NCBI GenBank assembly: GCA_937138955.1
Contig: CAKZPJ010000716.1
Coordinates: 1-11,320, forward strand
Direction: 5' to 3'
DNA: 11,320 nucleotides
Source of the DNA: an uncultured Flammeovirgaceae bacterium
GTDB lineage: Bacteria; Bacteroidota; Bacteroidia; Cytophagales; Cyclobacteriaceae
Part shown: positions 1-6,936 of the stretch, in pieces
How the letters are laid out: each line of letters begins with the position of its first letter
How positions within the stretch are numbered: position 1 is the stretch's first letter
The notes under the pieces: generated by a model
Database searches by the model: none
Seen by the model: only the letters and a program-made list of their open reading frames with translations
What the model was told of the DNA's origin: nothing
Position numbers and translations under genes: made by a program

Positions 1-63
1 TAGTAGCACGAGCGTAAGCGCTAGCAAGAAAAGAAAGAACAGAATGATGTAGTCGAGGGTCAT
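1..63 (-). CDS. N-terminus of a membrane-anchored protein (partial, runs off the left edge)
   Basis: An ATG on the minus strand at 63-61 opens a frame that stays open for 21 codons to the window edge. It begins MTLDYIILFFLF and continues with Leu, Ala, Val and Thr only, which is one hydrophobic membrane segment or uncleaved signal anchor right at the N-terminus. Nothing beyond the anchor is visible, so the function cannot be told. Anchored proteins such as RmuC-like proteins, sensor kinases or exporter subunits often start this way, but that is only a list of possibilities. The gene is divergent from the DUF3127 gene across a 344-base gap. No Shine-Dalgarno sequence precedes the ATG, as is usual in Bacteroidota. 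A hydrophobic run this clean directly after an ATG is the main support. Confidence 0.5.
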   Translation of the reverse strand, partial: MTLDYIILFFLFLLALTLVLL

Positions 64-407
64 GGTCAATTCTTATTAACTGAATAACTAACGTAAACTA
101 TTGACGTATATTGAGCAGTATAGCTTTTACGCCATTAACTATAAATTATCAAAAACTGAACCTATTTTTTTGACTCAATTTCAATCTAGAAAAGAATGAT
201 TAACTAAGAACGATAGTTTCCTTTAAGCACCTTTATTTCAGTACATTTTTGGAAAGTAGTAAGCAAATGGTACATAGATTAAGGCAGGAAATTTTGCTAT
301 AGGGCTTCTCCGCAAAACAAAGCGAATAATAGCGAACGGGTTTGTTTAATCAAAATGAATCTACATTTTTGTAACCTTTTGAAAAGCATTTAGAATCAAT
401 ATATCTT
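64..407. other. Divergent noncoding region
   Basis: This 344-base AT-rich stretch separates the leftward membrane-protein gene from the rightward DUF3127 gene. It has no open frame of useful length on either strand and no tRNA-like or rRNA-like segment. The only supported element is the promoter candidate at 341-371 for the rightward genes. A short direct repeat, AGCGAA at 321-326 and 331-336, lies just upstream of that promoter with a 10-base period. I saw no convincing promoter for the leftward gene: TTTG occurs on the minus strand near 154-151, but the expected TAnnTTTG partner is poor. The region is long enough to hold a small RNA, but nothing in the sequence shows one. Confidence 0.6.
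341..371 (+). promoter_or_regulatory. Bacteroidota-type promoter for the DUF3127-M42-hpt run
   Basis: TTTG at 341-344 is followed after 19 bases by CATTTTTG at 364-371. This matches the Bacteroidota primary sigma consensus TTTG-N(19-21)-TAnnTTTG with one mismatch, C for T at the first base of the -7 box. Transcription would start near 378, giving a 5' leader of about 30 bases before the ATG at 408. This is a pattern match by eye in AT-rich DNA, so confidence is moderate. Confidence 0.45.
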
Positions 408-809
408 ATGGAAATTCAAGGAAAACTTATTGAACTCTCGGATACCACACAAGTGACAGATACCTTCCGAAAACGCGAATTTGTGGTAGAATACGCTGAT
501 AACCCGCAGTATCCTGAATTCGTGAAATTCGAGTGTATTCAAGATCGCTGCGATTTATTAAATAATTTTCAAGTTGGGCAAGAACTCACCGTGAGCTTTA
601 ATTTAAAAGGTCGAAAGTGGGTAGACCCACAAGGAAATACGAAATACTTTAATTCACTACAAGCATGGCGAATTCAGCCAGCTTCAACCGAAGCAGCACC
701 ACCTCCGCCACCCGCCACTGACACGGCTGCTTCAGCTCCTCCTTCGTCATCCGGTAATAATAGCGATCTGCTTTCAGCATCTGACGAAGAAGATGATCTT
801 CCGTTCTAG
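408..809 (+). CDS. DUF3127 family protein with an SSB-like acidic C-terminal tip
   Basis: This 133-residue protein matches the DUF3127 family, small Bacteroidota proteins of unproven function predicted to form an OB-type beta barrel. Residues 1-90 are the folded part. Recognisable segments are MEIQGKLIEL at the start, FVKFECIQDRCDLL near 38-51, the strand containing VGQELTVSFNLKGRKW near 56-71, and the closing KYFNSLQAWRI at 79-89. Residues 91-125 are a low-complexity linker rich in Pro, Ala, Ser and Thr, with five consecutive prolines. The last residues are SDEEDDLPF. This plan of OB-fold, disordered linker and acidic tip ending in Pro-Phe is that of bacterial single-stranded DNA-binding protein, whose tip (DDDIPF) docks partner proteins. 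A nucleic-acid or SSB-partner role is inference. The gene leads an apparent three-gene run, with the next ATG 28 bases past its stop. The start is the only sensible ATG. Confidence 0.85.
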   Translation: MEIQGKLIELSDTTQVTDTFRKREFVVEYADNPQYPEFVKFECIQDRCDLLNNFQVGQELTVSFNLKGRKWVDPQGNTKYFNSLQAWRIQPASTEAAPPPPPATDTAASAPPSSSGNNSDLLSASDEEDDLPF

Positions 810-837
810 GTCTAACCAAGGCAACTATTTCATTTAA

Positions 838-1788
838 ATGAACCCATCTTTTGATTCTGACTGGAAACTTCTTGAGCAACTCTGTCAGGTGCGAGCCCCT
901 TCGGGAAACGAAGCTGCTCTAAAGGCCTTTATTTTAGCCTATGTTGAGCAGAACCAGACAGGCTGGCAGCACCGGCCTAAAATTATTCAGGGTGATGCTT
1001 TTCAAGACTGTTTGATACTAGTATTCGGTCAACCCCGCACTGCCGTATTTGCCCATATGGATTCGGTGGGGTTCACGGTTCGCTATCAAGACCAACTAGT
1101 TCCTATTGGTAGTCCTAAGGCGGAATCGGGCAGCAAATTAGTAGGAGAAGATCAGCTAGGCCCTATTTTGTGCGAACTGAGAATGGAACAGGCTGGTGAA
1201 AATTCGTCAAAACAGGCGAAGTATAAGTTTGGTCGAGGCATTGAACGAGGCACCGAACTGGTTTATGAGTGCAACTTTCAGCAATCTGATGATTATATCC
1301 ACAGTTGTTATCTAGATAATCGGCTAGGGGTACTTAACGCGCTTAAGCTAGCAGAAACATTAGAGAATGGTATTTTAATTTTTAGTTGTTGGGAAGAACA
1401 TGGTGGTGGTTCGGTGCCTTACTTAGCTAAGTTTATTTTTGAGGAATACGGCGTTTCACGATGCCTTATCTCAGATGTAACCTGGGTAACCGATGGCATA
1501 CTGCACGGTGATGGAGCAGTTATCTCGCTGCGCGATCGTAATATTCCTCGGCGTACATTTGTGAACCAGATTGTAGCGTTAGCGGAAGAATCTAATGTTT
1601 CTTACCAGCTAGAAGTAGAAGGCAGTGGCTCCAGCGATGCACGAGAGCTTCAACTCTCCCCACACCCTTTCGACTGGTGTTTTATTGGCACCCCCGTTAC
1701 CGATGCCCATACCCCTATAGAGAAGGTTTATTGGCCCGATGCGGTTCATATGTTTGCCATTTACCAGTATTTAATGAAGACCTTATAA
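838..1788 (+). CDS. M42-like (M20/M25/M40-type) zinc metallopeptidase
   Basis: This 316-residue cytoplasmic protein has no signal peptide and carries the metal-site pattern of family M42 glutamyl/leucyl aminopeptidases, which form large dodecameric shells that trim peptides. Visible pieces in order are the N-terminal helix with VRAPSGNE at 18-25, AHMDSVGF at 72-79 (metal His73, Asp75), YLDNRLGV at 158-165 (bridging Asp160), the WEEHGGG catalytic Glu-Glu pair at 186-187, ISDVTW at 211-216 (metal Asp213), GSGSSDARE at 262-270 and DAHTPIEKV at 289-297 (metal His291). All five ligand positions are present, so it should be active. It is somewhat shorter than typical M42 enzymes of about 340-360 residues and differs in detail (DNR for the common DDR, HGGG after the Glu pair), so it is a divergent branch. 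The substrate is unknown. The hpt ATG lies 15 bases past its stop, suggesting cotranscription. Confidence 0.8.
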   Translation: MNPSFDSDWKLLEQLCQVRAPSGNEAALKAFILAYVEQNQTGWQHRPKIIQGDAFQDCLILVFGQPRTAVFAHMDSVGFTVRYQDQLVPIGSPKAESGSKLVGEDQLGPILCELRMEQAGENSSKQAKYKFGRGIERGTELVYECNFQQSDDYIHSCYLDNRLGVLNALKLAETLENGILIFSCWEEHGGGSVPYLAKFIFEEYGVSRCLISDVTWVTDGILHGDGAVISLRDRNIPRRTFVNQIVALAEESNVSYQLEVEGSGSSDARELQLSPHPFDWCFIGTPVTDAHTPIEKVYWPDAVHMFAIYQYLMKTL

Positions 1789-1803
1789 TCCGATAGCTCC
1801 TCC

Positions 1804-2331
1804 ATGAAAATTAAAAACCTACACTTTGAACCCTATCTATCACAACAAGCTATTCAAGAGGAGGTAGCCAGATTAGCCAAGACTATTAATCGCGAACATG
1901 ATGGAAATGATCCGATTTTTATTGCGGTGCTCAACGGTGCATTTATATTTATGGCCGACTTAGCCCGGCATATTTCCATTCCCTCCGAAATTACTTTTGT
2001 GAAAGTTAAGTCATATGAACAGCTACAATCTACCGGCGAACATCGAGAATTTATTGGTTTGGAAGTGCCTATTGAAGGGCGGCACCTCATCATCGTGGAA
2101 GACATTGTAGACTCAGGAAATACGATCCAGTTTCTGCTAAAACAACTCTACGATCAACATCCAGCCAGTATTTCTGTGGCTACCTTATTGTTTAAACCGA
2201 AGGCTCTTCAGCACCCTATTGATGTAAACTACGTATGCTTTCGTATTCCTAATGATTTCGTAGTGGGTTATGGGTTAGATTACGATGGTTTGGGACGTAA
2301 CTTACCTGATATTCACAAGCTGAAAAGCTAA
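1804..2331 (+). CDS. hpt: Hypoxanthine(-guanine) phosphoribosyltransferase
   Basis: This enzyme joins hypoxanthine or guanine to PRPP, giving IMP or GMP plus pyrophosphate, the main purine salvage step in the cytoplasm. The 175-residue length is normal for bacterial Hpt. The core type I phosphoribosyltransferase motif is VEDIVDSGNT at 98-107, where the acidic pair and the following loop hold the ribose-phosphate of PRPP. LNGAFIFM at 43-50 is the pyrophosphate-side loop. KVKSYEQ at 67-73 begins the flexible catalytic loop. FVVGYGLDYDGLGRNLPDI at 152-170 is the C-terminal purine-binding and Mg-binding segment. The gene is the last of an apparent run with the DUF3127 and M42 genes and is followed by a hairpin. 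adk comes next in the same direction, a pairing common in Bacteroidota and sensible because both enzymes feed the purine nucleotide pool. Confidence 0.96.
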   Translation: MKIKNLHFEPYLSQQAIQEEVARLAKTINREHDGNDPIFIAVLNGAFIFMADLARHISIPSEITFVKVKSYEQLQSTGEHREFIGLEVPIEGRHLIIVEDIVDSGNTIQFLLKQLYDQHPASISVATLLFKPKALQHPIDVNYVCFRIPNDFVVGYGLDYDGLGRNLPDIHKLKS

Positions 2332-2381
2332 ACCTTCTTTATCTTGCAGAATAACTATTCTTTTTAAAATAAAGAGAAGGT
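2332..2381 (+). terminator. Nested hairpin after hpt, possible weak terminator
   Basis: Directly after the hpt stop, ACCTTC-TTTAT (2332-2342) pairs with ATAAA-GA-GAAGGT (2369-2381), giving 11 base pairs with a two-base bulge. Inside it, AGAATA (2348-2353) pairs with TATTCT (2356-2361) and is followed at once by a T run to 2365. The inner hairpin plus T run resembles an intrinsic terminator, but its stem is almost all A-U and its loop is very tight. The outer stem competes with the T run and might modulate it. Either way it marks a break between the hpt run and adk. Confidence 0.35.
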
Positions 2382-2404
2382 GGATTCGCAGTAAAAGAAA
2401 AATT

Positions 2405-2434
2405 TTTGAATCCGAACCAAGAGTCGTAAACTTG
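2405..2434 (+). promoter_or_regulatory. Candidate promoter for adk
   Basis: TTTG at 2405-2408 is followed after 18 bases by TAAACTTG at 2427-2434, one mismatch from TAnnTTTG. The start of transcription would fall near 2441, leaving about 26 bases before the adk ATG at 2468. It lies downstream of the hairpin that ends the hpt gap, as expected for an independent transcription unit. The spacer is one base shorter than the usual 19-21. Confidence 0.35.
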
Positions 2435-2467
2435 CCTTTTGTATTTATACTGTGAACTAATATTTCT

Positions 2468-3043
2468 ATGCTAAATATTGTACTATTTGGCCCTCCGGGT
2501 GCTGGGAAAGGCACCCAAAGCCAAAAGCTAATTGAAGAGTTTGGACTAACCCATATTTCTACGGGCGATTTGTTTCGTAAACACTTGGGCGAAGGAACTG
2601 AGCTAGGTAAAAAAGCGCGCGCATTTATGGATGAAGGTCGATTGGTGCCCGACCAGCTAGTGATTGATATGGTGGATGATAGATTGCGCGAAGAAAGTAA
2701 TTTACAAGGCATTATCTTCGACGGTTTTCCCCGAACAATTCCTCAAGCAAAAGCATTAGATGAATTGCTTAATGAGAAAGAAACCCCTATCACCGGAATG
2801 ATTGCTCTTTCGGTTCCTGATGATGAACTGATAGCTCGTATTATTGAGCGGGGCAAAACCTCCGGACGCGTAGATGACCAGGATAAGGCTAAAATTGCAA
2901 CTCGCCTACAAGTATATCAGACTGAGACACTACCCGTAGCAAATTACTACGAAACGCAAGGGCGTTACGAACTTATTAATGGGGTAGGAAGCATTGATGA
3001 TATCTTTGAGCGCATCAGAGGAGCGGTTGATCGGTTGAGCTAA
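2468..3043 (+). CDS. adk: Adenylate kinase, short-LID type
   Basis: This enzyme catalyses ATP + AMP = 2 ADP in the cytoplasm and keeps the adenylate pool balanced. The 191-residue protein opens with the P-loop GPPGAGKGT at 8-16, followed by STGDLFR at 31-37 (AMP site) and DGFPRT at 85-90. The lid is the short form, RGKTSGRVDDQ at 128-138, without the long zinc-binding or zinc-lid-like insertion of E. coli or Bacillus Adk. Arg residues in RGK, GR and TRLQVY (near 146) are the expected phosphate clamps. The short form is usual in Bacteroidota. The ATG at 2468 sits directly before the P-loop strand, so the start is firm. A repeat-derived gap of about 150 bases separates it from the pncB start. 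Confidence 0.96.
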   Translation: MLNIVLFGPPGAGKGTQSQKLIEEFGLTHISTGDLFRKHLGEGTELGKKARAFMDEGRLVPDQLVIDMVDDRLREESNLQGIIFDGFPRTIPQAKALDELLNEKETPITGMIALSVPDDELIARIIERGKTSGRVDDQDKAKIATRLQVYQTETLPVANYYETQGRYELINGVGSIDDIFERIRGAVDRLS

Positions 3044-3046
3044 AGG

Positions 3047-3153
3047 TTGAACGGAGACGGGAGACCGGAGTCCGGAAAAGGGTAGAACGGTAGAGGGTGA
3101 AGACAATGAACAATGTGCAGTGACTAGCCTGTCCTGGACAAGTTCCGGGATGA
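3047..3153 (+). repeat. Degenerate intergenic repeat array between adk and pncB
   Basis: The gap is built of short, decaying, near-repeating units whose G-rich composition on this strand is unlike the AT-rich gaps elsewhere. Positions 3052-3075 hold overlapping GGAGAC/GGAGAC/CCGGAGTCCGG units, the last being a perfect palindrome around one central base (3065-3075). Positions 3080-3099 hold GGGTAGA / GGTAGAGGGTG units, and 3103-3115 hold CAATGAACAATG. Positions 3131-3153 hold the palindromic GTCCTGGAC followed by AAGTTCCGGGATGAC, which looks like a separate repeat type. The core at 3061-3099 recurs in shortened form after pyk (8746-8723, minus strand), in the same orientation relative to the upstream gene. 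No coding role is evident. Confidence 0.65.
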
Positions 3154-3191
3154 CTAATAACAATCTGAACCATCGAGCCATTAAACAGTCA

Positions 3192-4673
3192 ATGAACCTA
3201 ACCAATAATCTGTATACCAGCTCTTTAGCTCTGTTAACTGATTTTTATCAGATTACAATGGCTTACGGTTATTGGAAAACTGGCATGGCCGAGAAGACTG
3301 GTGTTTTCAATCTGTTTTTTCGAAAAAGCCCATTCAATGGTGGCTTTGCCGTAAACTGCGGATTGTCCTACGTTATTGATTTGCTTCAAAGCTTTCAGTT
3401 CACGGATACTGACTTGAACTATTTAGCTACTCTGGAAGGTCCTGACGGTCACCCTATGTTTGCGTCGGAATTTCTATCGTATCTCCAGCAACTAAAGTTT
3501 ACTTGTGATATAGATGCCATTCCTGAAGGGACAGTGGTATTTCCGCACGAGCCACTTATTCGGGTAAAAGGGCCAATACTACAATGCCAGCTGATTGAGT
3601 CGCCGCTTCTAAACATCATCAATTATCAGACGCTTATTGCTACCAAAGCAGCTCGGATTCACGTAGCTGCCAAAGGTGAGCCTGTTTTAGAATTTGGGTT
3701 GCGTCGCGCTCAAGGTATTGACGGTGCTTTGGCTGCCAGCCGAGCGGCGTATATTGGTGGTGGCACCTCTACCTCAAATGTTTTAGCAGGAAAGCTTTTT
3801 GGCATTCCTGTTAGCGGAACTCACGCCCATAGTTGGATCATGGCCTTTGATGATGAACTTAGTGCCTTTAAAGCCTACGCCGAGGCGATGCCTAACAACT
3901 GTATTTTGTTAGTTGATACCTACGATACCCTAGAAGGAGTAAGAAAAGCCATTGAGGTAGGAAAAATACTGAAAAGTAAAGGAAAGGAGTTATTGGGAGT
4001 ACGTATTGATTCCGGTGACTTAGCCTACTTTAGTATTGAAGCTAGAAAGTTACTGGATGAAGCGGGGTTCACTGATGCGAAAATTGTCGCAAGCAATGAT
4101 CTGGATGAGAATATCATTAGTAGCTTGCGAACCCAAGATGCCAAAATAGATGTGTGGGGAATTGGCACTAAACTGGTTACAGCTTACGACCAACCCGCTT
4201 TGGGAGCAGTTTATAAATTAGCTGCTCTAAAAGAAGATGATGAATGGCGATATAAGATCAAGCTGTCTGAGCAGGCAATCAAAGTTAATAATCCAGGAAT
4301 TCAACAGGTGCGACGATTTTTTACTCGTAAGAACAAAAGAAGGCAACTAGTAGCCGACATGCTATATGATACGTTGCAGCCACTAGAGGAAAAACATAAA
4401 ATTATTGATCCACTGGATATTACCCGTCAAAAGATAATTCGTTCCAATGAAGTCGAGTTCGAGGAATTGTTGGTACCAGTATTTCAAGGGGGCAAAGCTG
4501 TTTACGAATCGCCAAAAATAGCGGATATCCGAGAGACTACCCTGAGTAATTTGGCTGAATTACCCTCTGGAGTAAAAAGATTTGTAAACCCTCATAGCTA
4601 TCCGGTAGGCTTAGAAGAGAAACTATTTACCAAGAAGACTGATTTGATTCTAAAGTTGCGGAACCTAGCTTAG
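3192..4673 (+). CDS. pncB: Nicotinate phosphoribosyltransferase
   Basis: This enzyme joins nicotinate to PRPP with ATP hydrolysis, giving nicotinate mononucleotide, the entry step of NAD salvage. From the chosen ATG it has 493 residues, normal for the family. Landmarks are LYTSSLALLTDFYQITMAYG at 7-26 (family-defining N-terminus), FGLRRAQG at 168-175, GTHAHSW at 209-215 (bearing the His region that is phosphorylated in the family), VDTYDT at 241-246, RIDSGD at 271-276 and GIGTKLVTAYDQPALG at 323-338 (phosphate-binding). The frame stays open upstream to a GTG at 3120, with another ATG at 3150, but that segment is encoded by intergenic repeat DNA. Family members start close to the MNLT..LYTSSLALLTD segment, so 3192 is preferred. 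It runs the same way as adk and converges with the next gene. Confidence 0.95.
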   Translation: MNLTNNLYTSSLALLTDFYQITMAYGYWKTGMAEKTGVFNLFFRKSPFNGGFAVNCGLSYVIDLLQSFQFTDTDLNYLATLEGPDGHPMFASEFLSYLQQLKFTCDIDAIPEGTVVFPHEPLIRVKGPILQCQLIESPLLNIINYQTLIATKAARIHVAAKGEPVLEFGLRRAQGIDGALAASRAAYIGGGTSTSNVLAGKLFGIPVSGTHAHSWIMAFDDELSAFKAYAEAMPNNCILLVDTYDTLEGVRKAIEVGKILKSKGKELLGVRIDSGDLAYFSIEARKLLDEAGFTDAKIVASNDLDENIISSLRTQDAKIDVWGIGTKLVTAYDQPALGAVYKLAALKEDDEWRYKIKLSEQAIKVNNPGIQQVRRFFTRKNKRRQLVADMLYDTLQPLEEKHKIIDPLDITRQKIIRSNEVEFEELLVPVFQGGKAVYESPKIADIRETTLSNLAELPSGVKRFVNPHSYPVGLEEKLFTKKTDLILKLRNLA

Positions 4674-4680
4674 AAATAGT

Positions 4681-4714
4681 AAGGAGCCTAGGTGTTAGGT
4701 ATTTTAATTCACTG
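4681..4714 (+). repeat. Repeat fragment after pncB
   Basis: This segment reads AGGAGCCTAGG, then TGTTAGGTATT and an ATTCA-containing end. It resembles the + strand at 8654-8700 between obgE and pyk, which has AGGAACCTAGG, about 18 extra G-rich bases, then GTGTTAGAAATT and ATTCA. The two look like copies of one intergenic module, the present copy being the shorter. The match is by eye and short. Confidence 0.4.
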
Positions 4715-4763
4715 CCTTCCAGCCATTATCGACTGTACACTATTTGTAAGTAATCAATTATTA

Positions 4764-5678
4764 TCAGTCTGCTACGGTAAATTCTACGCTTCCAATTGAT
4801 ACATCAATATCGAAAGAAAGGATATTGGCAGCGCTTTCTTCGTAGAACTGATTAACGAATGTGTTCTTCTCAATACTTTTAAAAGAACGAGGCATTTTTA
4901 CGCGACATAAGGGTGACTCACTAATTCGGATAATAATGGGGGTTTCTATTTCAGCAAAGGAAACTGAAAGTGAACCAGCTCCAATGCTCGCCTTCACTTG
5001 GCTATCATCGGACTGATTATCCGAGAAATGCATTATTAGCTTTCCGAACCCTATGTCGGCGATTACGTTCCGCGCCCGAGCCAAATTTAAGCGGTCTAGC
5101 TCAAGAGTACCTAGATCTACGCTAGTGTAGAAAGTATCCATAACGGCATTGTTGGGTTGATGAGCCGTGTAGCCAATTCGTAGTGAGGAACTTCCGGTGT
5201 TTACTTTTAGATTTTCTACAGCTAGGCCTGACAAATCCACTGTAGAGCTTCCCATACCGTAACGCAAAGATAAATCGTAGGAAACCTTTTTATTCAGATA
5301 AATATACCAAGGCTGTTTCGGCTTTTCACCTTCTTCGGAAAAGCTGCCTAGCATTCGGTCAGAAATGCTCGAGCTCAAATCAGCCGGCGTACTATCTTTA
5401 AAGTCTAAAGTGATATTCTGTACCATTTCCCTAGATTCGCTGCTGGAAACTGGGTGAAATTGAGATGATTGAGGGTAACCATAAATACTGACTGCAGTCG
5501 TATTAGAAGTAGCGTGAATACGACAATCTACTGTAGTAGCATTTACTTGAAGTGCTACTTTATCTTTTCCACCAACCTGAGTCTGAGTAACGTGATAGTG
5601 TTTCTTGTCCTGCGCTCCGCTTTCATCGGTGATTAAAATAGTGGCTACGAAAAATCCCAAAAAGACATATAACCTCAT
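4764..5678 (-). CDS. Exported beta-strand-rich protein of unknown function
   Basis: I do not recognise a named family with certainty. The 304-residue product starts with MRLYVFLGFFVATIL, a classical signal peptide likely cut after SGAQ (about residue 23), so it should be periplasmic or on the surface. There is no lipoprotein cysteine. From about residue 134 on it is a ladder of similar strand-turn units: RYGMGSSTVDLSGL (139-152), NTGSSSLRIGY (160-170), VDLGTLELDRL (187-197), ADIGFGKLIMHFS (207-219), ASIGAGSLSVSFAE (230-243) and DVSIGSVEFTV (292-302). Each has Gly plus a small residue at the turn and alternating hydrophobic residues after it. This resembles the stacked-strand toast-rack/DUF4097/LiaF-like proteins; that assignment is inference. 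It follows dnaJ in the same direction after 99 bases, with a weak promoter-like TTTG-N19-TATTCTTC (5765-5735, minus strand), so it may be its own unit. It converges with pncB. Confidence 0.75.
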   Translation of the reverse strand: MRLYVFLGFFVATILITDESGAQDKKHYHVTQTQVGGKDKVALQVNATTVDCRIHATSNTTAVSIYGYPQSSQFHPVSSSESREMVQNITLDFKDSTPADLSSSISDRMLGSFSEEGEKPKQPWYIYLNKKVSYDLSLRYGMGSSTVDLSGLAVENLKVNTGSSSLRIGYTAHQPNNAVMDTFYTSVDLGTLELDRLNLARARNVIADIGFGKLIMHFSDNQSDDSQVKASIGAGSLSVSFAEIETPIIIRISESPLCRVKMPRSFKSIEKNTFVNQFYEESAANILSFDIDVSIGSVEFTVAD

Positions 5679-5777
5679 GTTGACTTAGTACGACAGCCAA
5701 CTAAAAAAGTTATAAATGCCAGGCTATTTAAGATGAAGAATAGAGATCTATCGTGTTAATACAAAAGTTAGCCTTTT

Positions 5778-6932
5778 CTAAAAGAACTCCTTCATTCGCT
5801 CAAAGAAGCTTTTATCACCTTTGCTTGGTTGAGGCTGAAAATTAGGAGCATCCCGAAGACTCTCCAATGTTCTTTTTTCTTCGGAAGAAAGCGTTTTCGG
5901 TGTCCACACATTCACGTGGATTAATTGATCACCTTTACCGTAGCCATTAAGATCTTGAATACCTTTTCCTCGAAGACGAAGAATTTTACCACTTTGGGTA
6001 CCAGGGTCTATCTTGATTTTAACTTTCCCATCAATAGTAGGCACTTCTATTGAAGTCCCCAAGGCAGCATCAATCAGACTAATATGCAGATCGAATACGA
6101 TATTGGTACCGTCTCGCTTTAGATATTCGTCTTCCTTTTCTTCGATTACGATGAGCAGATCGCCCGGTACTCCTCCCCGCTTGGGCACATTACCTTTGCC
6201 TGACATGGAAAGCTGTATACCTTCACCAACCCCTTCAGGAATCTTTACCGGAATTACTTCCTCTTCTAAGTTACGACCTTCACCTTTGCAGGTACCGCAA
6301 CGTTCGTCCACAATTTTACCTTCTCCTCCACAGTTACCACAAGTATTAGCTGATACCATCTGCCCCAACATGGTGTTCACTACTTTACGAGTCTGACCAC
6401 TTCCATTACAGGTAGAACAAGTTCGTAAGGCAGTACCATTTTCAGAGCCATTACCGCTACAAGTATCGCAGGTAGTGTATCGTTTTACTTTTATCTTTTT
6501 TTCTACTCCGTGGGCAATTTCATCCAGCGTTAGCTTTAGCTTAATGCGCAAATTGGAACCCTGCCGTTGACGGGAACTACGCCCTCCGCCTCCACCGCCA
6601 AAGAAACTCTCGAAAGGACTGCCACTACCTCCAAAAATATCACCAAATTGAGAGAAGATATCGTCCATAGACATGCTTCCTCCACCACCAAATCCACCGG
6701 CTCCACCCCGCATACCATCGTGCCCAAAGCGATCGTAGCGTTGACGCTTTTCAGCATCACCCAATACTTCGTAAGCCTCAGCCGCTTCTTTAAACTGATC
6801 TTCAGCATCAGGATTATCCGGATTTTTATCCGGATGAAACTTGATCGCTGTTTTCCGATACGCCTTTTTAATTTCCTCTGGGGAAGCATCGCGGGATACT
6901 CCCAGAATTTCGTAGTAGTCTCTTTTAGCCAT
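5778..6932 (-). CDS. dnaJ: Chaperone protein DnaJ (Hsp40)
   Basis: DnaJ delivers unfolded clients to DnaK and stimulates its ATPase. From the chosen ATG it has 384 residues with the full class A layout. The J domain spans about residues 4-70 with HPD at 33-35. A Gly/Phe-rich linker spans about 74-120. Four CxxCxGxG zinc motifs lie at 155-162, 172-179, 198-205 and 212-219. The C-terminal beta domains contain [18 protein letters not shown] and [18 protein letters not shown]. The frame is open upstream only to a TTG at 6947 that would overlap grpE. The ATG at 6932, giving [12 protein letters not shown], lies 4 bases past the grpE stop and matches the family start. The tight spacing implies one grpE-dnaJ transcript. 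dnaK is not in the window. Confidence 0.97.
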   Translation of the reverse strand: MAKRDYYEILGVSRDASPEEIKKAYRKTAIKFHPDKNPDNPDAEDQFKEAAEAYEVLGDAEKRQRYDRFGHDGMRGGAGGFGGGGSMSMDDIFSQFGDIFGGSGSPFESFFGGGGGGRSSRQRQGSNLRIKLKLTLDEIAHGVEKKIKVKRYTTCDTCSGNGSENGTALRTCSTCNGSGQTRKVVNTMLGQMVSANTCGNCGGEGKIVDERCGTCKGEGRNLEEEVIPVKIPEGVGEGIQLSMSGKGNVPKRGGVPGDLLIVIEEKEDEYLKRDGTNIVFDLHISLIDAALGTSIEVPTIDGKVKIKIDPGTQSGKILRLRGKGIQDLNGYGKGDQLIHVNVWTPKTLSSEEKRTLESLRDAPNFQPQPSKGDKSFFERMKEFF

Positions 6933-6936
6933 ATTA

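Noticed and set aside
355..393. A 12-codon open frame (MNLHFCNLLKSI) in the leader of the DUF3127 gene, a possible leader peptide.
   Set aside because: It overlaps the proposed promoter box, has no regulatory codon run and is easily a chance frame.
2302..2712. A 136-codon antisense frame spanning the hpt-adk gap and the adk 5' end.
   Set aside because: It is opposite a clear adk reading frame, has low-complexity composition and shows no family resemblance.
6013..6396. A 127-codon plus-strand frame inside dnaJ.
   Set aside because: It mirrors dnaJ codons on the other strand and is rich in Ser, Pro and Thr as expected of an antisense shadow.
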